A stretch of 64,000 nucleotides of DNA from Xanthomonas sp. (GTDB taxonomy: Bacteria; Pseudomonadota; Gammaproteobacteria; Xanthomonadales; Xanthomonadaceae): contig JADFDQ010000009.1 in NCBI GenBank assembly GCA_018262705.1, forward strand, positions 62,001 through 126,000, in the 5' to 3' direction. The notes under the pieces are model-generated. The model ran no database searches. It had not been told where the DNA came from and saw only the letters and a list, made by a program, of their open reading frames with translations. The translations under genes were made by a program, and so were the position numbers. This document shows positions 11,124 through 21,557 of this stretch, in pieces. Numbering within the stretch: the first letter of the stretch is position 1; every line of letters starts with the position of its first letter.

Positions 11124-12371
11124 ATGGCACATTTCGAATTGATCGAGCAGCTTGCACCCAATGCGGTGATCAAGGTGATTGGCGTGGGCGGCGGCGGCGG
11201 CAATGCCGTTGCGCACATGGTCAGCAGCAGCGTCGATGGCGTGGAGTTCATCACCGCCAACACCGATTCGCAGGCGATCAAGAACTGCGGCGCGAGCCGG
11301 CAGCTCACGCTGGGCGCGAACGTCACCAAGGGTCTCGGCGCCGGCGCCAACCCCGAGGTCGGCCGGCAGGCGGCGCTGGAAGACCGCGACGCGATCATGG
11401 ATGTGCTGCAGGGCGCGGACATGGTGTTCATCACCGCCGGCATGGGCGGCGGCACCGGCACCGGCGCCGCGCCGGTGGTGGCGCAGCTGGCCAAGGAAAT
11501 GGGCATCCTGACCGTGGCCGTGGTCACCAAGCCGTTCCCGTTCGAAGGGCGTCGCCGCATGCAGGTGGCGGCCAAGGGCATCGAGGAACTCTCGCAGCAC
11601 TGCGATTCGCTGATCACCATTCCCAATGAAAAACTGATCACGGTGCTCGGCCGCAACGCCACCATGATCCAGGCCTTCCGCGCCGCCAACGACGTGCTGC
11701 AGGGCGCGGTGCAGGGCATCGCCGACCTGATCGTGCGCCCGGGCCTGATCAACGTCGACTTTGCCGACGTGCGCACGGTGATGTCGGAAATGGGTCTGGC
11801 GATGATGGGCACCGGCAGCGCCCGCGGCGACGACCGCGCGCAGGCGGCGGCCGAAGCGGCGATCCAGAATCCGCTGCTCGACGACGTCAACCTGACCGGC
11901 GCCAACGGCATCCTGGTCAACATCACCGCCGGCCCGGACTTCACCATGGCCGAATTCGACGAAGTCGGCCGCACCGTGGAGCAGTTCGCTTCCGAAGACG
12001 CGACCGTGGTCATCGGTACCGTGCTGGATCAGCAAATGCAGGACGAAGTGCGGGTCACGGTGGTGGCGACCGGCCTGAGCCGGGCCACGACCAGCGTGCG
12101 GCTGACGCAGCCCGAGCCGCGCAGCGTGCGCTTCGAGCCGATCGGCGAGGCGCCGCGCCGCCAGCCGGTGCAGTTGATCAACAACACCCTGCGCCGCGAC
12201 GGCACCACTGGGCTGGCGATCGATGCCGTGGCCGATCCGTACGAGATGCCGCGCCCCGCTTCGCTGGCCAGCGCGCTGCGGCGTGGACCGGAATCGGCGC
12301 CGGTCACGGCGGAGTTGCCCAAGGACGACTATCTGGACATTCCCGCCTTTCTGCGTCGTCAGGCGGACTGA
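11124..12371 (+). CDS. ftsZ: Cell division GTPase FtsZ
   Basis: 415 residues, tubulin-like GTPase forming the Z ring. The GTP loop [14 protein letters not shown], the N-terminal [12 protein letters not shown] and NTDSQA, and the T7 loop region [14 protein letters not shown] are all present. The conserved C-terminal peptide that binds FtsA and ZipA reads [15 protein letters not shown] good ribosome site (AAAGGA) lies at 11111-11116. A strong hairpin terminator stands about 140 bases downstream. Confidence 0.98.
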   Translation: MAHFELIEQLAPNAVIKVIGVGGGGGNAVAHMVSSSVDGVEFITANTDSQAIKNCGASRQLTLGANVTKGLGAGANPEVGRQAALEDRDAIMDVLQGADMVFITAGMGGGTGTGAAPVVAQLAKEMGILTVAVVTKPFPFEGRRRMQVAAKGIEELSQHCDSLITIPNEKLITVLGRNATMIQAFRAANDVLQGAVQGIADLIVRPGLINVDFADVRTVMSEMGLAMMGTGSARGDDRAQAAAEAAIQNPLLDDVNLTGANGILVNITAGPDFTMAEFDEVGRTVEQFASEDATVVIGTVLDQQMQDEVRVTVVATGLSRATTSVRLTQPEPRSVRFEPIGEAPRRQPVQLINNTLRRDGTTGLAIDAVADPYEMPRPASLASALRRGPESAPVTAELPKDDYLDIPAFLRRQAD

Positions 12372-12507
12372 ACAGCGTGCGATGCGCCGGCCTGGACGGT
12401 CGGTGTCAGGGACGCGGGTCGTTGCTGCTTCGGCTCGCGTTGCGATGTTCCCGCACGGAAGCGGTGTTCCGGTCCCCGTGCGTCGATCTGAAAATCGATG
12501 CACTTTT

Positions 12508-12539
12508 CGGCCGGTCGGTGCGCCGACCGGCCGCTTTTA
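12508..12539 (+). terminator. Rho-independent terminator between ftsZ and lpxC
   Basis: Perfect 11-base stem (CGGCCGGTCGG at 12508-12518 and CCGACCGGCCG at 12523-12533) with a four-base loop, followed by CTTTTAT. It would end transcription of the dcw operon after ftsZ, so lpxC probably has its own promoter in the following 70 bases. Confidence 0.8.
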
Positions 12540-12612
12540 TGCGATTCCTGAAACGCTGCATTGCACGCTGCTTCTGGCTGGGTTCAGCCATCCCTGCGCT
12601 ACACTTTTGCGC

Positions 12613-13527
12613 ATGTTGCGACAGCGCACACTGAAGAACGTCACCCGTGCCACCGGCGTGGGCCTGCACGGCGGCGAAAAGGTCTTCCTGACCCTGCGGC
12701 CGGCGCCTGCCGATGCCGGAATTGCCTTTCGCCGCGTCGATCTCGATCCGGTCGTGGAATTGCCGGCCAGCGCGCTGCTGGTGACCGAAACTACGCTGTG
12801 CACCGGCCTGAGCCGCGACGGCGCCAAGGTGCTGACCGTCGAGCACCTGATGTCGGCGCTGGCGGGGCTGGGCATCGACAACGCCTGCATCGACCTGACC
12901 GCGGCCGAGGTGCCGATCATGGACGGCTCGGCCGGTCCGTTCGTGTTCCTGCTGCAGTCGGCGGGGATCGTCGAACAGAACGCACCCAAGCGCTTTGTGC
13001 GCATCCGCAAGCCGGTCGAGGTGCGCGACGGCGACAAGCTCGCCCGCTTCGAGCCTTATGAAGGCTTCCGGGTCGGCTTTACGGTCAAGTTCAACCATCC
13101 GGCCATCCCGGAGGCGCTTTCGAGGGTTGAACTGGAATTTTCGACCGAGGCCTATATCCGCGAAATCAGCCGCGCCCGAACCTTCGGTTTCATGCGCGAT
13201 CTGGAATCCATGCGCGAGCACAACCTCGGTCTGGGCGGTTCGATGGACAACGCCATCGTGCTCGACGAGTTCCGGGTGTTGAACGAGGACGGACTGCGCT
13301 ACGCCGACGAGTTCGTCCGCCACAAGGCGCTGGATGCGATCGGCGACCTGTATCTGACCGGCCATCCCATTCTGGGCGCCTACGAGGGCTACAAATCGGG
13401 CCACGCGCTGAACAATGCGCTGGTGCGCGCGCTGCTGGCCGACGCCGAAGCGTGGGAGCTGATTGCCGCGGACGCCCCGGAATCGGCCAGCGTGCCGGTC
13501 TACGGGGCGGCGTTGCCGGCGGTCTGA
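12613..13527 (+). CDS. lpxC: UDP-3-O-acyl-N-acetylglucosamine deacetylase
   Basis: 304 residues, normal for LpxC. It performs the committed step of lipid A synthesis as a zinc deacetylase in the cytoplasm. The N-terminus [20 protein letters not shown] sets the start at 12613, although the frame stays open further upstream. The zinc ligand block [15 protein letters not shown], the SRARTFGF block and [19 protein letters not shown] are present. It follows ftsZ and precedes dciA and secA, as in Pseudomonas and Xanthomonas. Confidence 0.97.
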   Translation: MLRQRTLKNVTRATGVGLHGGEKVFLTLRPAPADAGIAFRRVDLDPVVELPASALLVTETTLCTGLSRDGAKVLTVEHLMSALAGLGIDNACIDLTAAEVPIMDGSAGPFVFLLQSAGIVEQNAPKRFVRIRKPVEVRDGDKLARFEPYEGFRVGFTVKFNHPAIPEALSRVELEFSTEAYIREISRARTFGFMRDLESMREHNLGLGGSMDNAIVLDEFRVLNEDGLRYADEFVRHKALDAIGDLYLTGHPILGAYEGYKSGHALNNALVRALLADAEAWELIAADAPESASVPVYGAALPAV

Positions 13528-13631
13528 AACGGGTGGTCGGGTGCACAATCCGTGCTGCAGGGCACGGTCTGTTTCCGATTTCTTAACAAATTCCGGCGGT
13601 TACGCAGGTAGGATGCGCCGTGGCCGGTCGA

Positions 13632-13660
13632 GGGGATGCTTTACGTTCCCCTTTTCTTTT
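13632..13660 (+). terminator. Probable terminator after lpxC, overlapping the end of dciA
   Basis: GGGGA at 13632-13636 pairs with TCCCC at 13647-13651 and is followed by TTTTCTTTT. The stem is short, so this is only a probable terminator. It lies between the convergent lpxC and dciA, and its loop contains the dciA stop codon. Confidence 0.45.
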
Positions 13661-14123
13661 CGGCCCGGTTCACCCCGCTGGGGGTGGCTTCCGGGTTCGG
13701 TCTCAGCAAGGCCAAGGCGGCCGCCAGCTCCGAGCGGGCGGTTGCCGACATCGGGGTGCGGGGTTCGGCGTTTGCTGGGAGCGGGCGCAACGGGCCAGCG
13801 GTCGTCTTGACGCTCAAACCGGTCACTTCGAGCCCGATGGAGCGGGCGGCGTCGATCAGCGCGGGCGCGGCAAGCCGGATTCTGGCATGCCACACCGGCG
13901 AGTCGGCGACGAAAACCAGCCTGTTGTCCCGGATGTTGGCCAGGCGCGCATGCGACGCCAGCCCGGGAGGTAGACAGGGACGCAACAACTGATCCACCGC
14001 ATCGAGCCACTGGGCCCGGCGCAAGGTGCCACCGGCGGAGCCGGCGAGCAGCGCTTCCAGCGCCGCGCGCGGACCGGGATTCGGGGCATTGCCCCGCGGG
14101 GGTGTGGATCGCGAACCAGGCAT
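13641..14123 (-). CDS. dciA: DciA-family protein (DUF721), replicative helicase loader
   Basis: 160 residues from the ATG at 14123. The family core is seen as LRRAQWLDAVDQLLRPCLP, then LVFVADSPVWHARIRLAAPALID. DciA recruits the replicative helicase DnaB in bacteria that lack DnaC/DnaI; in Pseudomonas aeruginosa the dciA gene likewise lies between lpxC and secA, which supports the call. The rest of the protein is low complexity and Ala/Pro-rich. A longer open frame upstream is rejected because it would run antisense through the M23 gene. Its start codon is only five bases from that of the divergent M23 gene. Confidence 0.8.
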   Translation of the reverse strand: MPGSRSTPPRGNAPNPGPRAALEALLAGSAGGTLRRAQWLDAVDQLLRPCLPPGLASHARLANIRDNRLVFVADSPVWHARIRLAAPALIDAARSIGLEVTGLSVKTTAGPLRPLPANAEPRTPMSATARSELAAALALLRPNPEATPSGVNRAEKKRGT

Positions 14124-14128
14124 AAGCA

Positions 14129-15073
14129 ATGACCGAAACAAGCCAGTCCCAAGATACCCGCACTCGCCTGCATCTGCAGGTGGAGCGTTTTCGGCATTGG
14201 GCGGGCGCACGGCCGCTGGCGGCGCTGGCCCTGCTGCTGGGTGCCGGCATGCTGTGCGGCGCACTGGGGCGCAGCGCGGTGGGCATGGCCCAGGTCGAGA
14301 CGCTGCAGGCGGCGAATGCGGAAAAACAGGCGGAACTGAATCGGGCGCGGCGTGATGCCCAGCGCGAAGTCAACGCGCTGGCGGCACGTCTGGCCGAGCT
14401 GCAGGCGCAGGCCAACCGGCTCAATGCGCTGGGCAGCCGGCTGACCCAGGCCGGGCAGCTGGAAGACGGCGAATTCGATTTCAATCGTCCGGTCGGGCAG
14501 GGCGGCAGCGGACGCGGCGCGTCCGACATGTCGGCGCAGGAGCTGAAGCAGCGGCTGTCGTTGCTGGAAGCCGACTACCGCCAGGCCGACACCCAGCTGT
14601 CGGTGATCGAATCGCTGCTGTTCAACCAGCGACTCGACCTGCGCGCCTTGCCGTCGCGCTTCCCGGTGGCCGGCAGCTTCATCACCTCCGGCTTCGGGCG
14701 CCGCGCCGATCCGTTCGGTGGCGGTGGCGAATACCACAAGGGCATCGATTTCGAAGCCAATCCCGGCGATCCGGTGCTGGCCGTGGCCGACGGCGTGGTC
14801 AGCTTCGCCGGCGCGCGCAACGGGTACGGAAACACCATCGAGATCGACCACGGCAACGGCTATGTCACCCGCTATGCGCACAATTCGCGCCTGACCCATC
14901 AGGTCGGCGATCTGGTTCGCGTCGGGCAGGAAATCGCCAAGGCCGGATCCACCGGGCGTTCCACCGGCACCCACGTCCATTTCGAAGTCTGGCAAGATGG
15001 CGTGGTGGTCGATCCGCGCCGCTTCCTTGGCCACAACAACGCCTTGGCTCGCCACGGGCCGCCCCGCGGCTGA
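14129..15073 (+). CDS. M23-family metallopeptidase with N-terminal membrane anchor and coiled coil
   Basis: 314 residues. One membrane helix at about 26-46 is followed by an Ala/Gln/Glu-rich coiled coil (about 55-105) and a C-terminal LytM/M23 domain. The metal site is HKGIDF (His and Asp) and HVHFEV (HxH); both are intact, so the enzyme should be active on peptidoglycan cross-links or stem peptides in the periplasm. The same gene stands between lpxC/dciA and secA in related bacteria. Only a weak AGG-type ribosome site precedes the ATG, inside the dciA start region. Confidence 0.88.
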   Translation: MTETSQSQDTRTRLHLQVERFRHWAGARPLAALALLLGAGMLCGALGRSAVGMAQVETLQAANAEKQAELNRARRDAQREVNALAARLAELQAQANRLNALGSRLTQAGQLEDGEFDFNRPVGQGGSGRGASDMSAQELKQRLSLLEADYRQADTQLSVIESLLFNQRLDLRALPSRFPVAGSFITSGFGRRADPFGGGGEYHKGIDFEANPGDPVLAVADGVVSFAGARNGYGNTIEIDHGNGYVTRYAHNSRLTHQVGDLVRVGQEIAKAGSTGRSTGTHVHFEVWQDGVVVDPRRFLGHNNALARHGPPRG

Positions 15074-15226
15074 CAACGCAGGACGGCTCCGCGCAGGCGC
15101 GATCGGCCGCATCCCGTTAAACTGTCCGGCTTCGCTCGAACGTCCTGCGTTCGTGCGGGGCCCGACGTTGTCGCCGAAATTCGATGCCGCGCCGCAGCGC
15201 GCATCCCGCCAAGGATTGTTTCCCCC

Positions 15227-17932
<2,706 letters not shown>

Positions 17933-17937
17933 TTTGA

Positions 17938-17976
17938 GACGGGGACCAGGGACCGGAGGCCAGGGGCCAGGGGCTA
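17938..17976 (+). repeat. GGGACC-type repeat after secA
   Basis: GGGGACC, AGGGACCGGAGG, CCAGGGGCCAGGGGC in a row just after the secA stop. It is in inverse orientation to the CCCGGTT repeat inside mutT (18134-18176), so the two could pair as a long imperfect hairpin in a secA-mutT transcript. Confidence 0.5.
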
Positions 17977-18061
17977 ATGCGCGGCATCTCTGCACGGCAT
18001 GCACTGTTGCGGGAACAATGGGTCGTCCTGAAGTTGAATCGGATGACTATCGGAAACACGG

Positions 18062-18592
18062 ATGAAGCCGTACATCGGTGACGCAAAATCCGCTGAGGAC
18101 AGTCGGGCTGCATCCGGTTCCCAAACTGAATCGAGCCCCGCACCCGGCCCCCGGTTCCCGGTTCCCGGCCCCCAAGCAAAAACCATCCACGTCGTCGCGG
18201 CCGTTCTGCGCGATCCACGCGGACGCATCCTGCTGGCGCGCCGCACCGAAGGCCGCGATCTTGCCGGGCTGTGGGAATTTCCGGGCGGCAAGGTTGAGTC
18301 GGGTGAAACACCGGAAGCCGCGCTGGTTCGTGAGTTGCGCGAGGAGCTGGGCATCCTCGCCACGGTCGGCGCCGAAGTGTTGCGTGTTTCCCACGAAGAT
18401 GCCGCCAAGCAGCTACTGCTGGACGTGCGCGACGCGAGTTTCAGCGGCCGACCGCGCGGGCTCGAAGGGCAGGCGCTGGCCTGGGTGCCGCTGCGCAAAT
18501 TGGTCGACTACCCGATGCCTCCGGCAGATCGCCCCGTGGTTGATGAGCTGCTGAAAAGATACGCAACCCGATCGTCCCATCAAGAGCGATAA
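18062..18592 (+). CDS. mutT: 8-oxo-dGTP diphosphatase MutT with a repeat-encoded N-terminal extension
   Basis: 176 residues, about 45 longer than E. coli MutT. It hydrolyses 8-oxo-dGTP to prevent A:T to C:G mutations. The Nudix box is complete at residues 76-98 (GKVESGETPEAA then REELGI). The catalytic domain begins at about residue 41 (TIHVVAAVLRDPRGR). The ATG at 18062 is the only usable start: a stop lies at 18044-18046 and no ATG, GTG or TTG occurs in frame between 18062 and the domain. Residues 24-40 (SSPAPGPRFPVPGPQAK) are translated from a CCCGGTT repeat. Confidence 0.9.
   Translation: MKPYIGDAKSAEDSRAASGSQTESSPAPGPRFPVPGPQAKTIHVVAAVLRDPRGRILLARRTEGRDLAGLWEFPGGKVESGETPEAALVRELREELGILATVGAEVLRVSHEDAAKQLLLDVRDASFSGRPRGLEGQALAWVPLRKLVDYPMPPADRPVVDELLKRYATRSSHQER
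18134..18178 (+). repeat. CCCGGTT repeat inside the mutT coding region
   Basis: Contains CCCGGCCCCCGG, TTCCCGGTTCCCGG and CCCCC, the same units as the clean tandem array at 59680-59716. It is in frame and encodes the Pro/Gly-rich segment of the MutT extension. Confidence 0.6.
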
Positions 18593-18600
18593 AGGGCGTG

Positions 18601-19221
18601 TCAGCGCCCTGCGCCGCTGGCCAGCTTACGAAACAATCGATCCAGAGCCGCCACCTGCGGCACCAGCGATTCCACCGTGGAGGTGTTGACCAGCACGTCA
18701 TCGGCGATGGCCAGCATCTCCTCGCGCGGCGCCTGCGCCGCGATCATGGAGTGCGCCAAATCTTCCGAGATGCCGTCGCGCTGCGTCAGCCTTTCCAGTC
18801 GCGTCGCCTCGGGTGCATCCACGACCAGAACCCGAGCGATCCAGGGATAGGCTGCGCGCCCGCCGGCCCGTGCCAGCAGCGGAATGGAGGCGATGGCATA
18901 GGGGCCGGGCGCGCTGCGGCAGGCCTGCGCAAGACGGATCCGCACCCGTGGATGGATGATGGCCTCAAGGCGCGCGCGCGCGGCGCTGTCGCCGAACACG
19001 CGCTTGCGCATGGCAGTGCGATCAAGGCTGCCGTCCGCGGCAAGCATGTCGTCGCCAAAGATCGCCACGACATCCGCCAAGCCTGCGCTGCCGGGCGCGA
19101 CAGCTTCGCGTGCCGCTTGATCGGCATCGGCCACGACCACGCCCAGCCCTCGGAAACAGGCCTCGACCGCGCTTTTCCCGGAAGCCACGCCGCCGGTGAG
19201 CCCAATGACATAATCGCTCAT
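18601..19221 (-). CDS. coaE: Dephospho-CoA kinase
   Basis: 206 residues from the ATG at 19221. It phosphorylates dephospho-CoA in the last step of coenzyme A synthesis. The P-loop IGLTGGVASGKSAV opens the protein, followed by VVDADQAAREAVAPGS and HPRVRIRLAQ, as in the family. The open frame continues 44 codons upstream through REP repeat DNA, but these codons are not family-like, so the shorter start is chosen. It converges on mutT with eight bases between and follows pilD on the same strand, the usual coaE-pilD neighbourhood. Confidence 0.95.
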   Translation of the reverse strand: MSDYVIGLTGGVASGKSAVEACFRGLGVVVADADQAAREAVAPGSAGLADVVAIFGDDMLAADGSLDRTAMRKRVFGDSAARARLEAIIHPRVRIRLAQACRSAPGPYAIASIPLLARAGGRAAYPWIARVLVVDAPEATRLERLTQRDGISEDLAHSMIAAQAPREEMLAIADDVLVNTSTVESLVPQVAALDRLFRKLASGAGR

Positions 19222-19249
19222 GGCCGCATTATGCCGGTGGATCGCCCCC

Positions 19250-19386
19250 GTAGGCGCGCGCCGCAGGGGCGCGATGTTGTCTGCAGGAAGCTCACATAAC
19301 CGCTCGCACCCCTTCGGTGTGCTCCTACAACCGCGGCCTCGTGCGTTGGCCAAACACCCCGTAGGAGCGCACCGCAGGGGCGCGAT
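19250..19386. repeat. REP elements between coaE and pilD
   Basis: A short-type forward copy at 19250-19275 (GTAGGCGCGCG...GCGAT, slightly diverged), a decayed reverse copy ending CTCCTAC at 19327, and a clean forward short copy at 19361-19386 (GTAGGAGCGCACCGCAGGGG onward). The last copy ends at the base before the pilD stop codon. Confidence 0.8.
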
Positions 19387-20250
19387 TTACGCCAACCCTG
19401 CGATACGCATGTACCAGCCAACCAGATTCGGCCCCCACATGAAGCTGACCCAGCCGGCGACCGCAAGATATGGCCCGAACGGGATCGGGGTGGCCTTGTC
19501 GCGGCCTTTGGCCAAGAGCCAGATCGAGCCGATCACGGCGCCGAGGAATGAGGACATCAGGATGGTGGGCAGGATTCCCGCCAGCCCCATCCACGCACCC
19601 AGCGCGGCCAGCAGCTTGAAATCGCCGTGGCCCATGCCCTCCTTGCCAGTGAGCTGCTTGAACACCCAGTACACCGACCACAGGCTCATGTAGCCGGCCA
19701 TCGCGCCCAGCAGCGCGGGCTTGGCCGGCATGTACAGATTGTCGCTGGCGGCGATCAGCCCCAGCCACATCAACGGCAAGGTGAGCTGATCCGGAAGCAG
19801 CTTGGTGCGCAGATCGATCCCGGACAGTGCGATCAGGAAGCTGGTCAGGATCAGCGCGCCAAAGCACTTCCAACCGAAACCGAAGCGCCAGGCGCAGGCC
19901 ACGAACAGCAGTCCGGTCAGCAGTTCGACCAGCGGATATTGAATCGAAATGGGATTGGCACAAGTGCGGCACTTGCCGCGCAGCGCCAGCCAGCTCAGCA
20001 GCGGGATGTTTTCGAACCAGGCGAGTTGGCGGTTGCACCGCGGACAGTGCGAGCGCTCGACCACGATCCCGGGCGGCGGCGGCTCGTAGAGATCGGTCTG
20101 TTCAAGAATCTCGCGCGCATCGCGGCGCCAGCCCCATTCCAGCCGTGGCGGCAGACGTAGGATAACGACGTTGAGAAAACTGCCGATCAGCAGGCCCAGC
20201 CCGGCCACGGCGGTAAAGCCGAGACCGGGGTGCGCGTCGAGGTAGGCCAT
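19387..20250 (-). CDS. pilD: Type IV prepilin leader peptidase / N-methyltransferase
   Basis: 287 residues, polytopic inner membrane aspartyl protease (family A24) that cuts prepilins after Gly and methylates the new N-terminal Phe. The N-terminal domain holds the zinc-type cysteine pairs HCPRCNRQLAWFENIPLLSW and CRTC. The two catalytic aspartates are in SGIDLRTKLLPD and GHGDFKLL. Substrates are the two pilins of this window. It lies 24 bases after pilC in a pilB-pilC-pilD operon. Confidence 0.97.
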   Translation of the reverse strand: MAYLDAHPGLGFTAVAGLGLLIGSFLNVVILRLPPRLEWGWRRDAREILEQTDLYEPPPPGIVVERSHCPRCNRQLAWFENIPLLSWLALRGKCRTCANPISIQYPLVELLTGLLFVACAWRFGFGWKCFGALILTSFLIALSGIDLRTKLLPDQLTLPLMWLGLIAASDNLYMPAKPALLGAMAGYMSLWSVYWVFKQLTGKEGMGHGDFKLLAALGAWMGLAGILPTILMSSFLGAVIGSIWLLAKGRDKATPIPFGPYLAVAGWVSFMWGPNLVGWYMRIAGLA

Positions 20251-20274
20251 CGAATCGGGTTTCCGGCTTCCGCC

Positions 20275-21546
20275 TTACATCACCGTTGCGGCAAGCTTGA
20301 AGATCGGCAGATACATCGCCACGATGATCGAACCCACCAATCCGCCGATGACCACCATCACCATCGGCTCGATCAGGCTGGACAGCGAATCCACGGTGTT
20401 GTTGACCTCTTCCTCGTAGAACTCGGCGATCTTGAACAGCATGGTGTCGAGCGCGCCGGCCTCCTCGCCGATCGCTGTCATCTGAACCACCATGTGCGGG
20501 AACAGGCCGACCTGCTTCATTGCCACGTTGACGGGATAACCCACCGCGACGTCTTCCTGGATTTTGCGCACGGCTTGTTCGTAAATGCGGCTTCCGGTGG
20601 CACCGGCAACGCTGTCGAGGGCCTCAACCAGGGGGACGCCTGCCTTGAAGGTCACTGCCAGAGTACGGGCAAAGCGGGAGATGGCGGATTTATGGAGAAG
20701 GTCGCCGATGACGGGAATTTTCAGCATCGTCCTGTCGACAGCCGTTCTTAACGGGGCAGAGCGTTTGTAGGTGTAGATGAAGCCGCCGATGATGGCAGCA
20801 ACGATCATACCGATCAGCCAGAAGTACTTGACGAAATAATCGGAAATTCCAAACACCAGATTGGTGAAGGCCGGCAGATCCGCGCCGAAGCTGGAGAATG
20901 CTTCCTTGAACATCGGCACCACGAAGATCATCAATATCGCACTGATGATGATGGCCACGGCAATCACCGCCGCCGGGTAAAACAGCGCCTTCTTGACCTT
21001 GCCCTTGATGCTTTCGATGTTTTCCTTGTAGTTGGCGATCGTCTCCAGCACGGTTTCCAGCACGCCCGAGGCTTCACCGGCGCGCACGAGGTTGCGGTAG
21101 AGATCGTCGAACTGGATCGGGTACAGGCTCATCGCCTCATAGATGGATGAGCCGCCGCCAATGTCGTTGCGCAGATTGTTCACCATCTTCTTCATCGCCG
21201 GGTTTTTATTTCCTTGGGCAATGATTTCCAGCGACTGCACGATCGGCACGCCGGACTTCATCATGGTCGCGATCTGGCGGCTGAAAATGGCGATGTCGCG
21301 TGCGCTGATCTTCTTCGAGCCACCGCCGAAAAACGGCTTGGGTTTGGGCTTGACGGTGGTGGGGGTGATGCCCTGTTTGCGCAACTCGGCCCGCAGCAGG
21401 TTGACGCTGCGCGCCAGCTGCTCTCCCTTCATTTCCTTGCCGCGCTTGTCGCGACCGACCCAGACGAATTCCTCAAGCGGATTTGCCTGTCGGGCCTGAG
21501 CCTTGTCCTTGGACTTGGCGACGGCGGCTCTGCGTGCTGCGGACAT
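20275..21546 (-). CDS. pilC: Type IV pilus inner membrane platform protein PilC
   Basis: 423 residues, GspF/PilC family with two repeated GspF domains (about residues 75-195 and 275-400) and membrane helices after each. Typical blocks are FSRQIATMMKSGVPIVQSLEI and FARTLAVTFKAGVPLVEALD. PilC links the PilB and PilT motors to pilus assembly. It is eleven bases from pilB, so it is certainly co-transcribed. Confidence 0.97.
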   Translation of the reverse strand: MSAARRAAVAKSKDKAQARQANPLEEFVWVGRDKRGKEMKGEQLARSVNLLRAELRKQGITPTTVKPKPKPFFGGGSKKISARDIAIFSRQIATMMKSGVPIVQSLEIIAQGNKNPAMKKMVNNLRNDIGGGSSIYEAMSLYPIQFDDLYRNLVRAGEASGVLETVLETIANYKENIESIKGKVKKALFYPAAVIAVAIIISAILMIFVVPMFKEAFSSFGADLPAFTNLVFGISDYFVKYFWLIGMIVAAIIGGFIYTYKRSAPLRTAVDRTMLKIPVIGDLLHKSAISRFARTLAVTFKAGVPLVEALDSVAGATGSRIYEQAVRKIQEDVAVGYPVNVAMKQVGLFPHMVVQMTAIGEEAGALDTMLFKIAEFYEEEVNNTVDSLSSLIEPMVMVVIGGLVGSIIVAMYLPIFKLAATVM

Positions 21547-21557
21547 GGTATTCCCCT

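Noticed and set aside
18593-18610. AGGGCG/CGCCCT hairpin between mutT and coaE as terminator
   Set aside because: Short stem and no T-run on either strand; not enough to call.
19222-19353. Longer N-terminus for coaE
   Set aside because: The extra codons read through REP repeat DNA and do not resemble the family, while the P-loop follows directly after the ATG at 19221.
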